Source of the DNA: Dendrolimus kikuchii
Taxonomy: Eukaryota > Arthropoda > Insecta > Lepidoptera > Lasiocampidae
Reading direction: 5' to 3'
Length of the DNA stretch: 64,000 nt
Assembly: GCA_019925095.2 (NCBI GenBank)
Contig: CM034411.1
Location: 11,046,001 to 11,110,000 of the forward strand
In this document: piece by piece, positions 22,442 through 64,000 of the stretch
How the letters are laid out: every line of letters starts with the position of its first letter
Numbering within the stretch: position 1 is the stretch's first letter
Notes under the pieces: model-generated
Database searches by the model: none
What the model was told of the DNA's origin: nothing
Seen by the model: the letters and a program-made list of their open reading frames with translations, nothing else
Position numbers and translations under genes: made by a program

Positions 22442-23045
22442 GAAGAAGTGGCAAAAATGTTCGACGAATGAAGGAACATGGGAACATGAATGAGATATAC
22501 GACGAATTAACGAACATGAATGAAATGTACGACGAATAAACGAACATGAATGAAATGTACGACGAATGAACGAACGTGAATGAAATGTACAACAAATGAA
22601 GGAATATGAATGAAATGTACCAGGAATGAACGAAAATGAATTAAATGTACGTCGAATGAACGAACTCGAATGAAATGTACGACGAATTAAGGAATATGAA
22701 TGAAATGTACGACGAATGAACGAACATGAATTAAATGTGCGACGAATGAAGGAATATGAATGAAATGTACGACGAATGAAGGAATATGAATGAAATGTAC
22801 GACGAATGAAGGAATATGAATGAAATGTACGACGAATGAACGAACATGAATGAAATGTACGACGAATGAAGGAATATGAATGAAATGTACGACGAATGAA
22901 GGAATATGAATGAAATGTACGACGAATGAACGAACATAAATTAAATGTACGACGAATGAAGGAATATGAATGAGATGTACGACGAAATGACAAACATAAA
23001 TGAAATTTACGACGAATGATTGAAAATTAAGATATACGACGAATT
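22442..23045. repeat. 30-bp minisatellite (GAATGAAATGTACGAC unit)
   Basis: About 19-20 copies of a 30-bp unit with AAGGAATAT or AACGAACAT variants. Because 30 is a multiple of three, the minus strand stays open for 184 codons as an RRTFHSYSFI repeat. No flanking splice or promoter evidence. Confidence 0.95.
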
Positions 23046-23100
23046 AATGAATTTATGCTAGTGTTTAATTTTTCACTTTTACACTGTAGACGTGTTTACT

Positions 23101-23240
23101 AATGGCCAGTTACTATATTTTACTATTTTTTCACTTACCTCAACATCGATAGAAATTTAACTTTACTTGTATAGAGCTTATGTCAAATTTTAATCGACAG
23201 TAGGGCAAATAAACGGTTGATAGCATATAGGAACCGGCCG
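23101..23240. mobile_element. Palindromic MITE (GGCCGGTT family), copy 3
   Basis: AATGGCCAGTTACTATATTT at the left and AGCATATAGGAACCGGCC at the right, with inner GTCAAATTTTAATCGACAG. Confidence 0.75.
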
Positions 23241-23756
23241 CTAGATTTTTAATGTACTATTGTATGTAGTTCAAAAACCAAAACACTTAAATCTTTAAAA
23301 ACTTCCTTTAAAATATATGCAATTTGCAGTCGCTAAATATAATCGTACACTACACTCCAAATACGTTGGTAAATGTAAATTGTGTTTTAATAAACTGTTA
23401 AAAAAACTTCATCGTCCGCTTAACACTTAGTTTTTCACCTCGTTTAAATATGAGATTGAGCTAAATATTTATTAGTAACTAATCAATATAAGGTCATAGA
23501 TGATTTAGTTTTTGTGGCGAAATTTGAGGTTTAAATATATTAGAAAACATCAATACAATATACTTTGTTAATTAAAAAATAAATGTCAAAATCTGTTTTT
23601 ACGATCTTTGTCACCGTTAATGATCCACTTTATAATTTTTGTAACGAAAAAACTAATGTCAATTTTGAATTAATTTAACGCTAAATCCTAGGATTATAGA
23701 GGGCGCGATATGTCATTCAAAAAACACCGCTTCACTTTCAATCAAACTTATATTTG

Positions 23757-23758
<2 letters not shown>
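23241..23758. other. AT-rich stretch, no gene
   Basis: No feature recognised. Confidence 0.4.

Positions 23759-23829
<71 letters not shown>
23759..23829. repeat. (TA)n microsatellite, ~70 bp
   Basis: Uninterrupted TA dinucleotide tract. Confidence 0.98.
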
Positions 23830-23831
<2 letters not shown>

Positions 23832-24450
23832 CAGATATTTAAAGTGTTAAAAATATTATATAATTAGACTTCATCCTTTTAAATAATGTTGGACGAAAAT
23901 ATAGTGATTTTTTATTATATCAAAACGCAAGTGAAGAATAATTTTTAACTCGTTAGATATCTACTTATCTATCATCCTACGTTTTATGGGTTTTTTGAAG
24001 TAACATTTTTATTGTACAATTGTTATTCTTAGTGTTCTTCTGCCACGACTTAACATACGCGACCAATATTTGTGACTTACACTGTATTTATTGAAACCTC
24101 GTTTGCACAATGTAAAAGTACTGTTTTCATATATTGAGAATTCTAATACATTCCAATCCCAAACCCAAACCACCACGTACACCGATTATTACAATTAATT
24201 ACAAATTACACTTTTTGCTTACACTAAAACATAAGTTTTTTAATTTATAATATAACTGCGACACCCATTTTTGCCTACGTACTACCTATTCACCGTACAA
24301 TATACATCGACGCGTTTCTTTGGTTCTATATGTACAGGCGGGGGATGTTTGCGCGCAACGTATATAATATGTAGGATTATTTGAATAATTTATATGTAGA
24401 TATTTTTATAACATTGCAGTTCCACATTTGAGCTCGGTCTTGCTGCTCGT
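23830..24450. other. AT-rich stretch, no gene
   Basis: No feature recognised. Confidence 0.4.
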
Positions 24451-24542
24451 TAATGGCCGGTTTCTATATCTTACTAAATGTTCATTTGCCTTACTATCGA
24501 TTAAAAATTGTCAAGAAATGTAGTAAGACATAGGAGTTATCC
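24451..24542. mobile_element. Palindromic MITE (GGCCGGTT family), left half only
   Basis: TAATGGCCGGTTTCTATATC and the inner TTACTATCGATTAAAAATTG match copies 2 and 3. The right arm is lost after about 24540. Confidence 0.6.
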
Positions 24543-25190
24543 TACCCCTTACCCCAAAGATATAGTCTAGATTTGAAGAGTTCAAGTAAATTGTTTACGG
24601 CATAATTAATTCCAGATGAATACCAAAAGTATAAATATATAAAATATAATCAATTTAATTAATACACATAAAGGAAAACATAAATTATTGCTATAAAAGA
24701 AATCATTAAAGCCTACTTACTAACTTGTATATTTTTAATTTGTTTTGCACTTAAAATATTGCAAAGGATAAAAAAATAATATATTGTAATTTTTTAAACA
24801 TTTTGGACCCAATATAAATGTCCAAACTCGGAACGGTTTGTAGATTTTACTAAATCATGTAAATATGACTTTTTAATACGTAGGTACTAACAAAAGATTT
24901 GACAGTCGATAAAATCAAATCATGTTTGCCATTTCAATGTGTAATTGTTGCAAATTATATTAACTATTACATTAAACGTGAACTAGCAAGTCAATCGAAT
25001 TTTGCTCTAAATATAAAATCAATGGACAAAAAAAATTTTGCTAATAAATGTTATATTAGTTAAAATTAATACATAAATGATAAAATATAATTCATACTTA
25101 ATAATTATAGTAATATTACTAGAATTTTCTTAATATTTGCCCGTTTTTATTATTTAATTATGAATGCTATTTTTAATTGTGATTTTGACA
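24543..25190. other. AT-rich stretch, no gene
   Basis: No feature recognised. Confidence 0.4.
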
Positions 25191-25192
25191 TA

Positions 25193-25650
25193 CAGTGTAA
25201 ACTCTATATAACGACACCGAAGGGACTGTGCATTTTATGGCGTTACAGAGAGTTGTCATTAAATGGAGAGAAGTCTGTTATTTTTGTCTGACGTCTTTTG
25301 TTGAACCAGAAGTTTTGTTGTTTTTTTTTTCTTATCTTGCGATGTTGAGGCATCTTGATGATAAAAGAAGTAATTAGAAATTTCGGTATGCATCATGCCG
25401 ACAGTCGAGTTTATTATGGGGTAGGATAATAAACCGATAAAAAAATGTACACAGCTGCGCAGTTTTTACTAATTTTGGACTTAAAAGGTACTTTTTATTA
25501 CTTAATTGTTGTCGTTATTGAGAGTGCGTGTAATGCTATATAGAGTGTATCATTGTATGGAAGACGAGCTAATTCAACCAAAGCCAAGTGATTTGAACGC
25601 TTAAGGGAGTTTGTCGTTAAATCGAGTGACGTTACATGGAGTTTACACTG
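25193..25650. mobile_element. 458-bp MITE with CAGTGTAAACTC termini and TA flanks
   Basis: Begins CAGTGTAAACTCTATATAAC and ends, reversed, CAGTGTAAACTCCATGTAAC; flanked by TA on both sides (25191-25192 and 25651-25652). TA target and CAGT ends fit Tc1/mariner-pogo type elements. It has no transposase frame. Confidence 0.85.
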
Positions 25651-25763
25651 TATTATGTAATTTAATAGTAATAATTTTGTTTAAGATAACATTATTTGCA
25701 GGAGCTTTTTAGAGATTTGCACGCCAATCTGGCATAAACACATGTACTAAGTATAATAAAATG

Positions 25764-25988
25764 ATGGTCTCTGTGGTTGAGCGGACTAAGCCTTTGCCAT
25801 CTGACTTCACTACAACGCAGAGGCTCCAGGTTTGATTTATGGTATAGTAAATTTCGTAAACTAGCTTTCCCTTTTTTATTATGGTCTGGATGTCTGGCAT
25901 CGGCCCCAGAGTCGTCCGTTGTATATTACCTATAACACAAGCGTAACTTGCTTAACTTGGGGATATATAATGTGTGTGTTGGTCTGCC
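25764..25988 (+). mobile_element. tRNA-derived SINE, family 1, copy 3
   Basis: GTGGTTGAGCGGACTAAGCC (A-box region), a mutated B box CAGGTTTGATTT, TTATGGTCTGGATGTCTG and the TAATGTGTGTGTTGGTC end. Confidence 0.85.
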
Positions 25989-28309
25989 GATTATAATCAT
26001 AACTGATGTAACACCCTTTAAACTATGTTTTATGCAAATAAATTAATTTGAATTTGAACTAATTTACTCTACGATAGGAGTATATGAAATACATGGCACG
26101 GCGCGAGAACTGTTGCACAAACATGACCCGCCTCCATTCTTTCCACTCTATGATAAATCACCACTCACTTCGAATCGTTTAATTAAATCATCGAGATATC
26201 AGAATCGTTTAAATATTAAAGTAAAAAAAATCGAAACGCCAATAGACGTAGTGACAACAACATACCCAATACAATGATTGATTGGCACCCTATTATTTTA
26301 TAGAAATCTTTAAGAAATCTTATTATTTTCTTGTAGCCGTACAATGATAATAATAATATCATATTTTGTTTTTTATCAAACATGGTATATTATTTTACAA
26401 AAAAAATGTTTTCATAGTGTTTTTTAAAAACTTGTAACATTTTTGGATATAAATAAATACTTGAATAATAATATTATTATTGTATCGCTGAAAATATTAC
26501 GATTTTATTATATTTTTTTAAGAAACTGTGTGTGGGGGGGAGGGGGGGGGTGTATGCCAACAATGGTAGTTGATAATGACATTTTACTCTCTATGGCAAC
26601 TACTGCAATCTATTTGAGCGCAAACATCGTAGTTATTTTACAATATCTGTACTTTAAAGACTATTGGGCTCACATTATCTAGTAGGGTTTTTATTAACTA
26701 AGCTATAGATAGATAGCTGAGTGACCTCTGCCAAATTTCTATATCACTATCCATTCATTTGTGTTACTACTGGTTTAAATTGGACACAAACTCCATACAA
26801 GTCATGTAAATTTTCTACCAATGGTACGTAAGATAACCGATATTAGAGCACAGAAGGCCAGCATTAGTCTTCTTCCCGAGACAACGGTTACAGCGAAATA
26901 ATAAAAATTAACATAAGGGCCGTGCTATTTTGCGATCTCATAACACCAGTTCGAACCCTGTACCCATCGTGATTGGTTTTAATCCGTAATGCATTAACTG
27001 CTTCACATTGGTAAAGTTTTAAATAACAAAGTTCAGATATAAACCTACCAAAATGTAAGTGTGCCGTTCTTATATCTCGATAATTTGATTGTAAACATTT
27101 TGTGCAACACAGTAAAATTTTATCAATGAAAGCTCACAGTTGAATTCAAATACAAAATAAAATTCACTCAAATCTCTAATACAAAGCCAAAACTAAAATC
27201 TATTTTATTCATAAAGTTACATCATTATTTTAGCGTTGTCGGATTATCGATAGAAATCTTATCGATAAAACTTTACCGTGTTCTTTTCAAACGGAACCTG
27301 TTACATCGTTAATTGACGAACCACTAATAAAACAGTCTTCACAATCATATCGAATAACAACTAGACCATTAAGATTACATTTTTTTTATCATTATTACAA
27401 TAAAAATACTGGACCATAAACTTCATTTAATAGGAATTAGAAATGATTTTGGCGTGCCGACTTCACAACGTATTCTACCGACGTGGATATGATAATTTTT
27501 ATATTTATTTATTTAAAATTTTAGCCTTATCCATCGTCTTGACGATTGTTTAAAATTATTATAACACACAGAATATTACATAAGATTTAAGATTCATTTG
27601 AAAGTATATTGTTAAGTTTTCGCGACTAGTACACATAATTAAAACTACGTTTAACGGCTTGAGCGCGGCATTTTATTAATTTTTTATTACCACGTTTCGG
27701 ACACTATTCAGAAGACGTCTTCCGTTATCGCAGCTACTGAAAACTGATAATAAAATATAATATTTATAAAAAATAAAATAAAATTCCTCGCTTAAACCGT
27801 TAAAACGTAATTTTAATAATTTGAAAGTTCTGGATTTTCAAGCATTTCGATATTTTGAATTAATCTGTTTAATTAAATTCATTTAATTCCATCGACAAGA
27901 TGTTCTTATCATATCGTTGTATAGGCCGTATATTAACCCAACAAGCTTAAGTATATTTGAAGCAATAGCCACAGATTTTCCTACCTAGATTATTATTTAA
28001 CTAATAGCTGCCAATTATATAATTAAAGGACTATTCACATTCTCTACGAATAAAATAACCATTCCACATCAGTAAAAATATCAGTACAGATAGGTCGGCT
28101 CTACCAAAATAGGCTATAAAGAATTTTTACGTTTATGTATATTTTAATTAGAAAAAACGTATTATCGACATCGATAAAATATTTTGCATACAGTACAGGA
28201 CTAATACTCTCCCTAAAAGGATACATTGACATTATCGACTTTCAATTAGGCTTTATGTGTATATCGTCGGCATCGGTGCTGGACCTTGTAACTACTAGAT
28301 ATTTTGTGA
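25989..28309. other. AT-rich intergenic stretch with G-run
   Basis: No gene seen. A G-rich run lies at 26534-26550. The block TTGGCACCCTATTATTTTAT at about 26283 recurs as TTGGCACCCAATTACTTAAG near 31886, a dispersed repeat pair. 27240-27280 contains an ATCGATAGAAATC / CTTATCGAT inverted pair. Confidence 0.4.
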
Positions 28310-28619
28310 TTTTTTTAATTTATTGCATGAAGTTAGTAGACAAGCAGACGGCCTTGATGGTAAATGGTTACCATCGCCTATCAACATTTGCAACACCGAA
28401 GGTGCTACAAATGCGCTGCTGCTCTCTTAACAGATACTGGAACCTGGCCACTAATGCCGGAACACAATTCAGGATGTTATGGCGCCATACTCTAGATCAG
28501 GGGTGGTGAGCCATCCAGACGGGAAAACATCGTACCACCTGGCTGTAGGTTTAAACCACACCTTCTACCAGGCCGCAGAAAATTATATGTAATATTTCTC
28601 CGTTCCTGCACGGATAAAA
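28310..28619 (-). repeat. ~300-bp retroposon family A, copy 5
   Basis: Runs from a T-rich ATTTATTGCATGAAG end to GTTCCTGCACGGATAAAA, with some internal divergence. Confidence 0.8.
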
Positions 28620-28723
28620 TTAATATTTACTTCGTCAAATATGTTTATCTATATATAACAATTTTGAGGAAAAAAATAATTTCACTAAAACATGTAGTTC
28701 TACAGTTATACATGTAGTATAAG

Positions 28724-28995
28724 TGGTGGTAGCTAAATGGCTAACGCACGTGTCTCTGACTCAAAGGGCTTGGGTTCGATCCTGGCCGGAACGTATGCAC
28801 CACTTAGGCAGTTATCTGACCTAATGTGCATATTGTCACAATTACAACGTGCTAACAACGGTGAAGGAAAACATCGTGATGCAACCTGCACATCGAGATA
28901 ACGGCTGTGTCAAACCTGCCAAGCCGCCTTAGACAAGCGTGGGGGGTATAGTGTCCGTGCCCCCTTATAATGGGAGACCCGAGACCAGCAGTGGG
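28724..28995 (+). mobile_element. tRNA-derived SINE, family 2
   Basis: GTGGTAGCTAAATGGCTAAC (A box), GCTTGGGTTCGATCCTGGCC (B box), GAAGGAAAACATCGTGATGC, and the end CATTTATGGGCTGTTATTAT. Partial relatives at 31484-31545, 37826-37950 (reverse) and 54197-54325. Confidence 0.8.
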
Positions 28996-29025
28996 ACATT
29001 TATGGGCTGTTATTATATTATTTAT

Positions 29026-29058
29026 ACATACATACATAACTTCACGCCAGTTCCCTTA
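29026..29058 (-). mobile_element. LINE family B 3' terminus fragment
   Basis: ACATACATACATAACTTCAC then GCCAGTTCCCTT: only the last about 30 bp of the family, adjoining the SINE end. Confidence 0.6.
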
Positions 29059-29642
29059 TATTATTTATTATGTAGTTATACGGTTCTTTACTGACGCCGA
29101 CGATATATACATTGTACATACATACATACACGTTTATTATACTATATATATAATTAGTAAATAGAATATCATGAATAATATTATATACACAGATCTAGTA
29201 AGTTTTTTTTATATAATTAGCGGAATTAATATATATAATGTACCATTGGTTAAATGTTGAAATAGAAAAACACCAATTAAAAGTCGATAATATACTACAG
29301 TCTAATAAAGAAAACTATATTAAAAATATTTTCTCATTTTATGGCGTACAAAAAATCAATCTACTATTTGACCTGTTGCTAATACGCTATTTTGAGGGAA
29401 GTAAACCACACCTGTGAATACATATGTCAATGCGAATGTATCTATTTTTTTAAAAACGGTCGCAAAAATTGTATTTATACAACAGCCAAATGGCTGCTGA
29501 CAGAAATTTAAATACTATAATAAAAACTCAGAACATAACTAGAACTATAGCAGCGGCATTCAGTCACCCAAAATGTTTATAGAACTATAAGCAAAAATAC
29601 AAATAGAAAGTAATTTCATACGCAATCACAGTTGTAGTTTAT
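29059..29642. other. AT-rich stretch, no gene
   Basis: No feature recognised. Confidence 0.4.
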
Positions 29643-29879
29643 GGTACGAGCAAAACTTATATACGTTCTTGAAGTTCTTACACATCATTCCGCAGTACAG
29701 AATAATAATGTTAACAGGTGGTAAAATACAAAGCTGAGAGGAGTAAATGTTGCGCTCTCGATCTCTCACTATCCAGACTCGTGTTCCATCTCTTTCGCAC
29801 CGCACTTCGTCAGGTGAAATAAACGTTACACTTGAATGGAGATAACTTCACTCGACACGCATTTAAGTTTTGCGCGTAT
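29643..29879. mobile_element. Foldback MITE with AACTTAAATGCG termini, copy 2
   Basis: GGTACGAGCAAAACTTATAT at the left is inverted against ACGCATTTAAGTTTTGCGCG at the right. Same family as 6274-6504. Confidence 0.7.
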
Positions 29880-30384
29880 TTGTATATCGCAAAGTATTAT
29901 TTATAAAAAATGCTAGAAAAATCTTAAAAATTCAGTTATCTATCCAATAAGTTTCAATACAGTCGAATTATGCACACAACCACATCTTATTTCATAAGAG
30001 TCGAAGCTTAAACAAAAATAAAATAATGCAATTTATTATTCCAAACGATGAAAGATAAATACTAGAAATAACAATCGCCAAGTGAGAAGGTAAAACTCCT
30101 AAATTCTACATAACTGGCACCACAGTATTTTTTTTTCGATTTTTGCTATTTCATCACATAAAAAATATTTTTGTTTCAATAACGTGATAAGTCCGACAAA
30201 TCATATTATTTTTTATTTGACGATTAAACGTTTTTTCAATTTTATTTTCGAAAAAACTTGGTATTTTTTGGAATAAATTGTGGATAGAGAGTAGAAACAT
30301 TAATTCGTTGCAACACAAATGAAAGTCTCCTCTAAAGTGTAAATTTTAAAGATAACACATTATCCTTTTTTAAACAGATATCAT

Positions 30385-30700
30385 ATTAAGTTAATGTTAA
30401 GACTACGTTCGGGTCACTATACATCAGCAAAGTTTGCATATCTCATGAGGAAAGTAGATTCACCGAACTGCACAACTTGTGGTGATTTGGAAGATATCCA
30501 ACATTTGATAATGAATGTGTCAGAAACAAAAAAGAATGCTCTTCAAACAATTCTGTCTGAGTCCACATCAGAAATATCTCAACGGCTGGGTGGTTTAATT
30601 GGAGTCCTTCATCAGGACTGTCTTTGTTTTTCTTAATTTATAATTTAATTTATGTAGAGTAAGTTAGATTAGGGCACGAAGGGATTGACGTGTCCGTGTG
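30385..30700 (+). mobile_element. Non-LTR retrotransposon C-terminal fragment
   Basis: Encodes MLRLRSGHYTSAKFAYLMRK and SPNCTTCGDLEDIQHLIMNV, the LRSGH...C-x-x-C-x(7)-H zinc-finger-like tail after the endonuclease/RT of jockey-like LINEs, then a stop and a short GC-containing 3' UTR. Confidence 0.75.
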
Positions 30701-33640
30701 GATAACCCCCCAACAAACACAGGGGGGGCGGGAATATCACATTATTGAAGCAAAGAGCACTTAATTAAAACTTAAAATTTTTAATAAATTTATATTCAAT
30801 TATTGACTGATTTTGGCTGATGTGCATAAACATTAAGCGACGGTTAATGTAAAATAATCATTATTTAGCCATGTAGTTTGAGCGATTATTTTAATTCAAG
30901 CATTCATAGTATTAAATGTCTATGCACACCAACCTTAAACTAAAATATGGGATAAAAGCATAACCAATGGCGCCATCTAGCCATGTAGTATGTAGAAGCT
31001 TGTCAGAGCTAAATTTTCTACTGGGCTATTGTAGTTCCATAGTATTTTAACTTCTATGTTCCATACACATAATATTGTATTGACTACATTATTGTATTCC
31101 ATTTTTGAGCATTCCGTGGTATAGAGGGCGCAAAAAGACAATATTTATCTATAAATAATAAATGCAAACACTTTGATTAAGTCATGATTGTAGAAAACAA
31201 CAGTAACTTGAATTTTATTAAATTTCCGAATTAGTTCACACTTTCTTTTTGACATGCAAATGTAAAAATTTTAAGCCAACCCATCCACTATCGACTATTT
31301 CTGAATTTTTTCAGAAACAGATTAATTTTTAGATAGTTTGATATCTTTTTTACACGCGACCAAGTGTTCAATTTACTTGCATTCACAAATCGTATACCCA
31401 TCTGCCCCTGATGGTATAAAATATTGCCGCAGACTGAGATTAACGATTGTGAAATGGAAAACTCAACAAACGGAAACTGAAAACCCCATATAGGCGGGAG
31501 GCCTGTGCCCAGCAGTGGAACGTTAATGGGCTGTTATTATTATTAAGAAAATAAAACAGTAAGTTACTGTCACTTGCAGTATCATGACCAAGCTTCAAGA
31601 CTAAATTATCAGCTATGGCGAGCGAATAAAACTTTCAAACAAACAAACATACATGTATCGAAAAATACGATATTTTCACGATAACAAACATATTAAGTGT
31701 GTAATTAATACAGAAAGATTATAATGAAATACATTTATACAAATCGAAGGATGAAAGACTATATGTCTTAAGCGGCATTTGTAAAAACTGCCGACAGAAG
31801 AGGTTAACGTTTCAAACACCCCCAAAAACATGTCATTAATAAACTAGTGTAAACTATACCATTGTAGGGATTCCAACAAATTATTGGCACCCAATTACTT
31901 AAGATATTAAGAAATCTTAATATCTTCATTTTATAGCCATACATTAATATCATTATTATCATTTTGTCTACAAAATAGAAAGAAAATAGTTCTGTATTCC
32001 TCGACCGATCCCATAGATAATATACTAATGTGTGGCCGAGCCAATGTCCTATTGCTGACGATTTACCGCTGATAAGACCACCCTGGGCTACCGGGCGGAC
32101 GGATAGCTTAGGTCTTGTTTAGGTTAAGATAATTTTAATTCATATCTTCATTGAATGTCTTTTAATTTTAATATACTGCAAGTCAGTTCTGTTCCCCTGG
32201 CACGCCGAACTTTATTTTTCGTAAAAAATATTAATAATATACAACAAATCACTTCTCAGTTGAATTGGTCATTATATTTCACAGGGAACGTAAAATGGCA
32301 ACATTCGGGATCCTACCATTGCCCAACAATGAGCACGAAATATGAGGGTAGGTGAAAAATTCACGATACAGACGGTTGTGTCGCCGACATTCCAACTTTT
32401 AAACGTTCTATATAACTCGGACACCTTGGTATCCTCTGCGCTCTAAACTTGACTATATTAAGATTTTTTAATGTTTTGAATAAATTAATAGAGTGCCAAT
32501 GAGGGGATGACCACAAACGTATAGTTTCTTGTATGAAGAAAGAAAAAGAAAAACGTATAATTCTATAAATTTTAATCGGAAACTACGTTTTTTATATATC
32601 CTATATCTACGATATAACGATGAATAAAAATTATCATCGTCAAGTCTGTCACAAGATGTCGCTTAAAACAAATAGTGTTTCCGCTCCCGATTCATTTTCT
32701 TGATTTATAATAGTTTTATTACACGAAATCTAATTGTTCTTATCAGTTGTGCATGCATATGTTTTAACGTGCAGTCTTCTTCTAGCAATTAATTATGTAT
32801 TTACTTCAGGTATTTACGCAAAGTACCGTCAGCATGTAAATTATGCAAAAAAATATTCATTCCTAGTGAAGCCAGTTTTTAAATAATTGTTCAATCACTT
32901 AAAAATAATAAAATAACATAATCTGCAGTGGTATAATTTTTCATCTGATATTATTAAAATATATTTACAAAATAGGTATTTAAATTTAAAACCTTGATTT
33001 TGAAACAAAGCAAGCCAATTTAGCAAGACGCCTATAACATTCTATGAGTGTATTGTAATACTCCAAACTAAATTTCTCGTTTAGCTTCCAAACACATGTC
33101 AGATTAAATATGAGAAATACAATTCTAAAAAAAATCAGTAAAAAAAATTATATTCACCCGCCAGAACTAATCAAAGAATTCCATATATTAAAAGACTAAT
33201 GTATATGACAATATATTATGTAGCTCCAAGGGTCCACTGCCGTGTAGATGTCGCCCGCGTCTACGCGTCCGGCCACACAACGCTCCGAGTATAATATCTT
33301 CTATTACTTGAGTAACTATTTACCGAGACTCTGATTCAGATTGGCCGATAAACCTAAAAGAAAACGTAACCATGTATTACATTTACATACATTTCTCTAT
33401 TATGTATAAATCGCACTGCATAGCATTGGCAGTGGTATGGCAATCGATAAATACAAAATATTTCACATGCAACTTATGGTACACGCATTATCCTTACTGC
33501 TTATAAATTCTACTGAACGGCAATATAAATAATCGACGAATATAAAAATTATAACACATGCATTTTTCATATTGTTTAAAATTTACACTGCACGGCAATC
33601 TTGATGATCGATAAAATACATCATTCATACAATCAAGTTG
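30701..33640. other. AT-rich region downstream of the phosphatase gene
   Basis: I searched this on the minus strand for the missing last D2 helices and found no convincing exon. 33415-33630 carries three loose copies of a CTG-ACGGCAAT...ATCGATAAA-type unit. 30955-31135 may be a MITE. 31484-31545 is a SINE family 2 end. Confidence 0.35.
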
Positions 33641-33679
33641 CCTATCGTTTATAAACTTTGGATAACCCACCTGGTTCAC

Positions 33680-63520
<29,841 letters not shown>

Positions 63521-64000
63521 CTGTAAACAAGAGAAACATACGCTTTAAATATGTTGTTTAGTCACGTCAATAAGTCTGACATTTGAAGACAACTACTAGG
63601 TCAGGGACCCAGTGTAAATTAATCGTCTTGGTTTTATATCCCGTAAACGCAATTGGTTCCGGCCTAAAATTAATTGTCAATTAGCACGCTAGAAATCATC
63701 TCATGTACCAATAGCATGCGATATAAGCTATCTACTTAATATTGTTGCAAATATTATAGGAAAAGTGTTTAGTAAAATCCTTTTGAGATAGCCTACATAT
63801 TATTAATGTTCTTTTCAAATATTAAAATTTAGCAATAAACGAAAACATCTTTTAATCCGATTATAGATAAAAAAATATTCGATATCTTGAAAAATACGAG
63901 ACTTAAAATTAGCTGTAATGACGCCTTGTAAAACTGCTATATATTTATAAATAAAATTCACACCTACACAAAAATCGATAGGGATGAAAGCTTCTCAATC
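63521..64000 (-). other. Phosphatase intron reaching the right edge
   Basis: AT-rich, no exon visible; upstream exons (signal peptide and any N-terminal domains) must lie beyond the window. Confidence 0.5.

Noticed and set aside
22439..22993. 184-codon minus-strand frame as a real repeat protein gene
   Set aside because: It is a direct consequence of a 30-bp minisatellite without stops; no start context, splice sites or flanking coding sequence.
22442..23045. Regularly spaced repeats resembling a CRISPR array
   Set aside because: Units are contiguous 30-bp tandem repeats without unique spacers, in a eukaryotic genome.
28724..28800. tRNA gene (B box GGTTCGATCC)
   Set aside because: No complete cloverleaf; the tRNA-like head is part of a SINE followed by a conserved non-tRNA body. 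The same applies to 20784 and 25764.
30394..30636. 80-codon frame with Cys/His pattern as a host zinc-finger gene
   Set aside because: The LRSGH...C-x-x-C-x(7)-H arrangement is the tail of a jockey-like LINE.

Overview
The window looks like a lepidopteran (moth or butterfly) nuclear genome segment. It is AT-rich, its genes are split into small exons with 0.3-4 kb introns, and it is crowded with repeats typical of Lepidoptera: short Helitrons with 5'-TC and 3'-CTAG ends, tRNA-derived SINEs, R1-like and other LINE tails, TTAA-flanked piggyBac-like MITEs and a copia remnant. There is no bacterial, viral or organellar gene content.

Two host genes can be supported, and they converge. On the + strand, the last two coding exons of an unrecognised gene (6999-7100 and 9232-9367) encode a tyrosine- and proline-rich C-terminus. 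On the - strand, from the right edge of the window to about 33.7 kb, 19 exons encode a receptor-type protein tyrosine phosphatase of the R5 group (vertebrate PTPRG/PTPRZ, insect Ptp99A). In transcript order these give two fibronectin-III-like domains (exons 63520 to 56839), a transmembrane helix (55637-55788), a juxtamembrane region (54726-52429), a complete-looking catalytic domain D1 (51298 to about 38.9 kb), an acidic linker (38626-39225) and a pseudo-phosphatase D2 (38179 to about 33.7 kb). All 18 intron junctions through 33946 keep one reading frame. The 5' end of the gene lies beyond the right edge, and the extreme C-terminus is unresolved.

The most unusual part is the architecture of this phosphatase. 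Four large stretches appear to be added to the standard plan: about 125 residues inside the first FN3, with a furin-like basic site; about 93 residues inside catalytic D1; a long acidic D1-D2 linker; and about 165 residues inside D2. D2 carries Asp where the catalytic Cys should be. A near-identical inverted repeat pair lies in the two introns flanking exons 7-12, which could favour back-splicing.

Layout: 0.5-5 kb is a cluster of copia, LINE, SINE-like, MITE and Helitron remnants. 6-9.6 kb holds the end of the + gene, with repeats in its intron. 9.6-33.6 kb is an AT-rich convergent intergenic region with many MITEs, SINEs, LINE tails, a Helitron, a 30-bp minisatellite and a (TA)n tract. 33.7-63.5 kb is the phosphatase gene, its introns filled with transposable elements, several inserted within 25-60 bp of splice sites.
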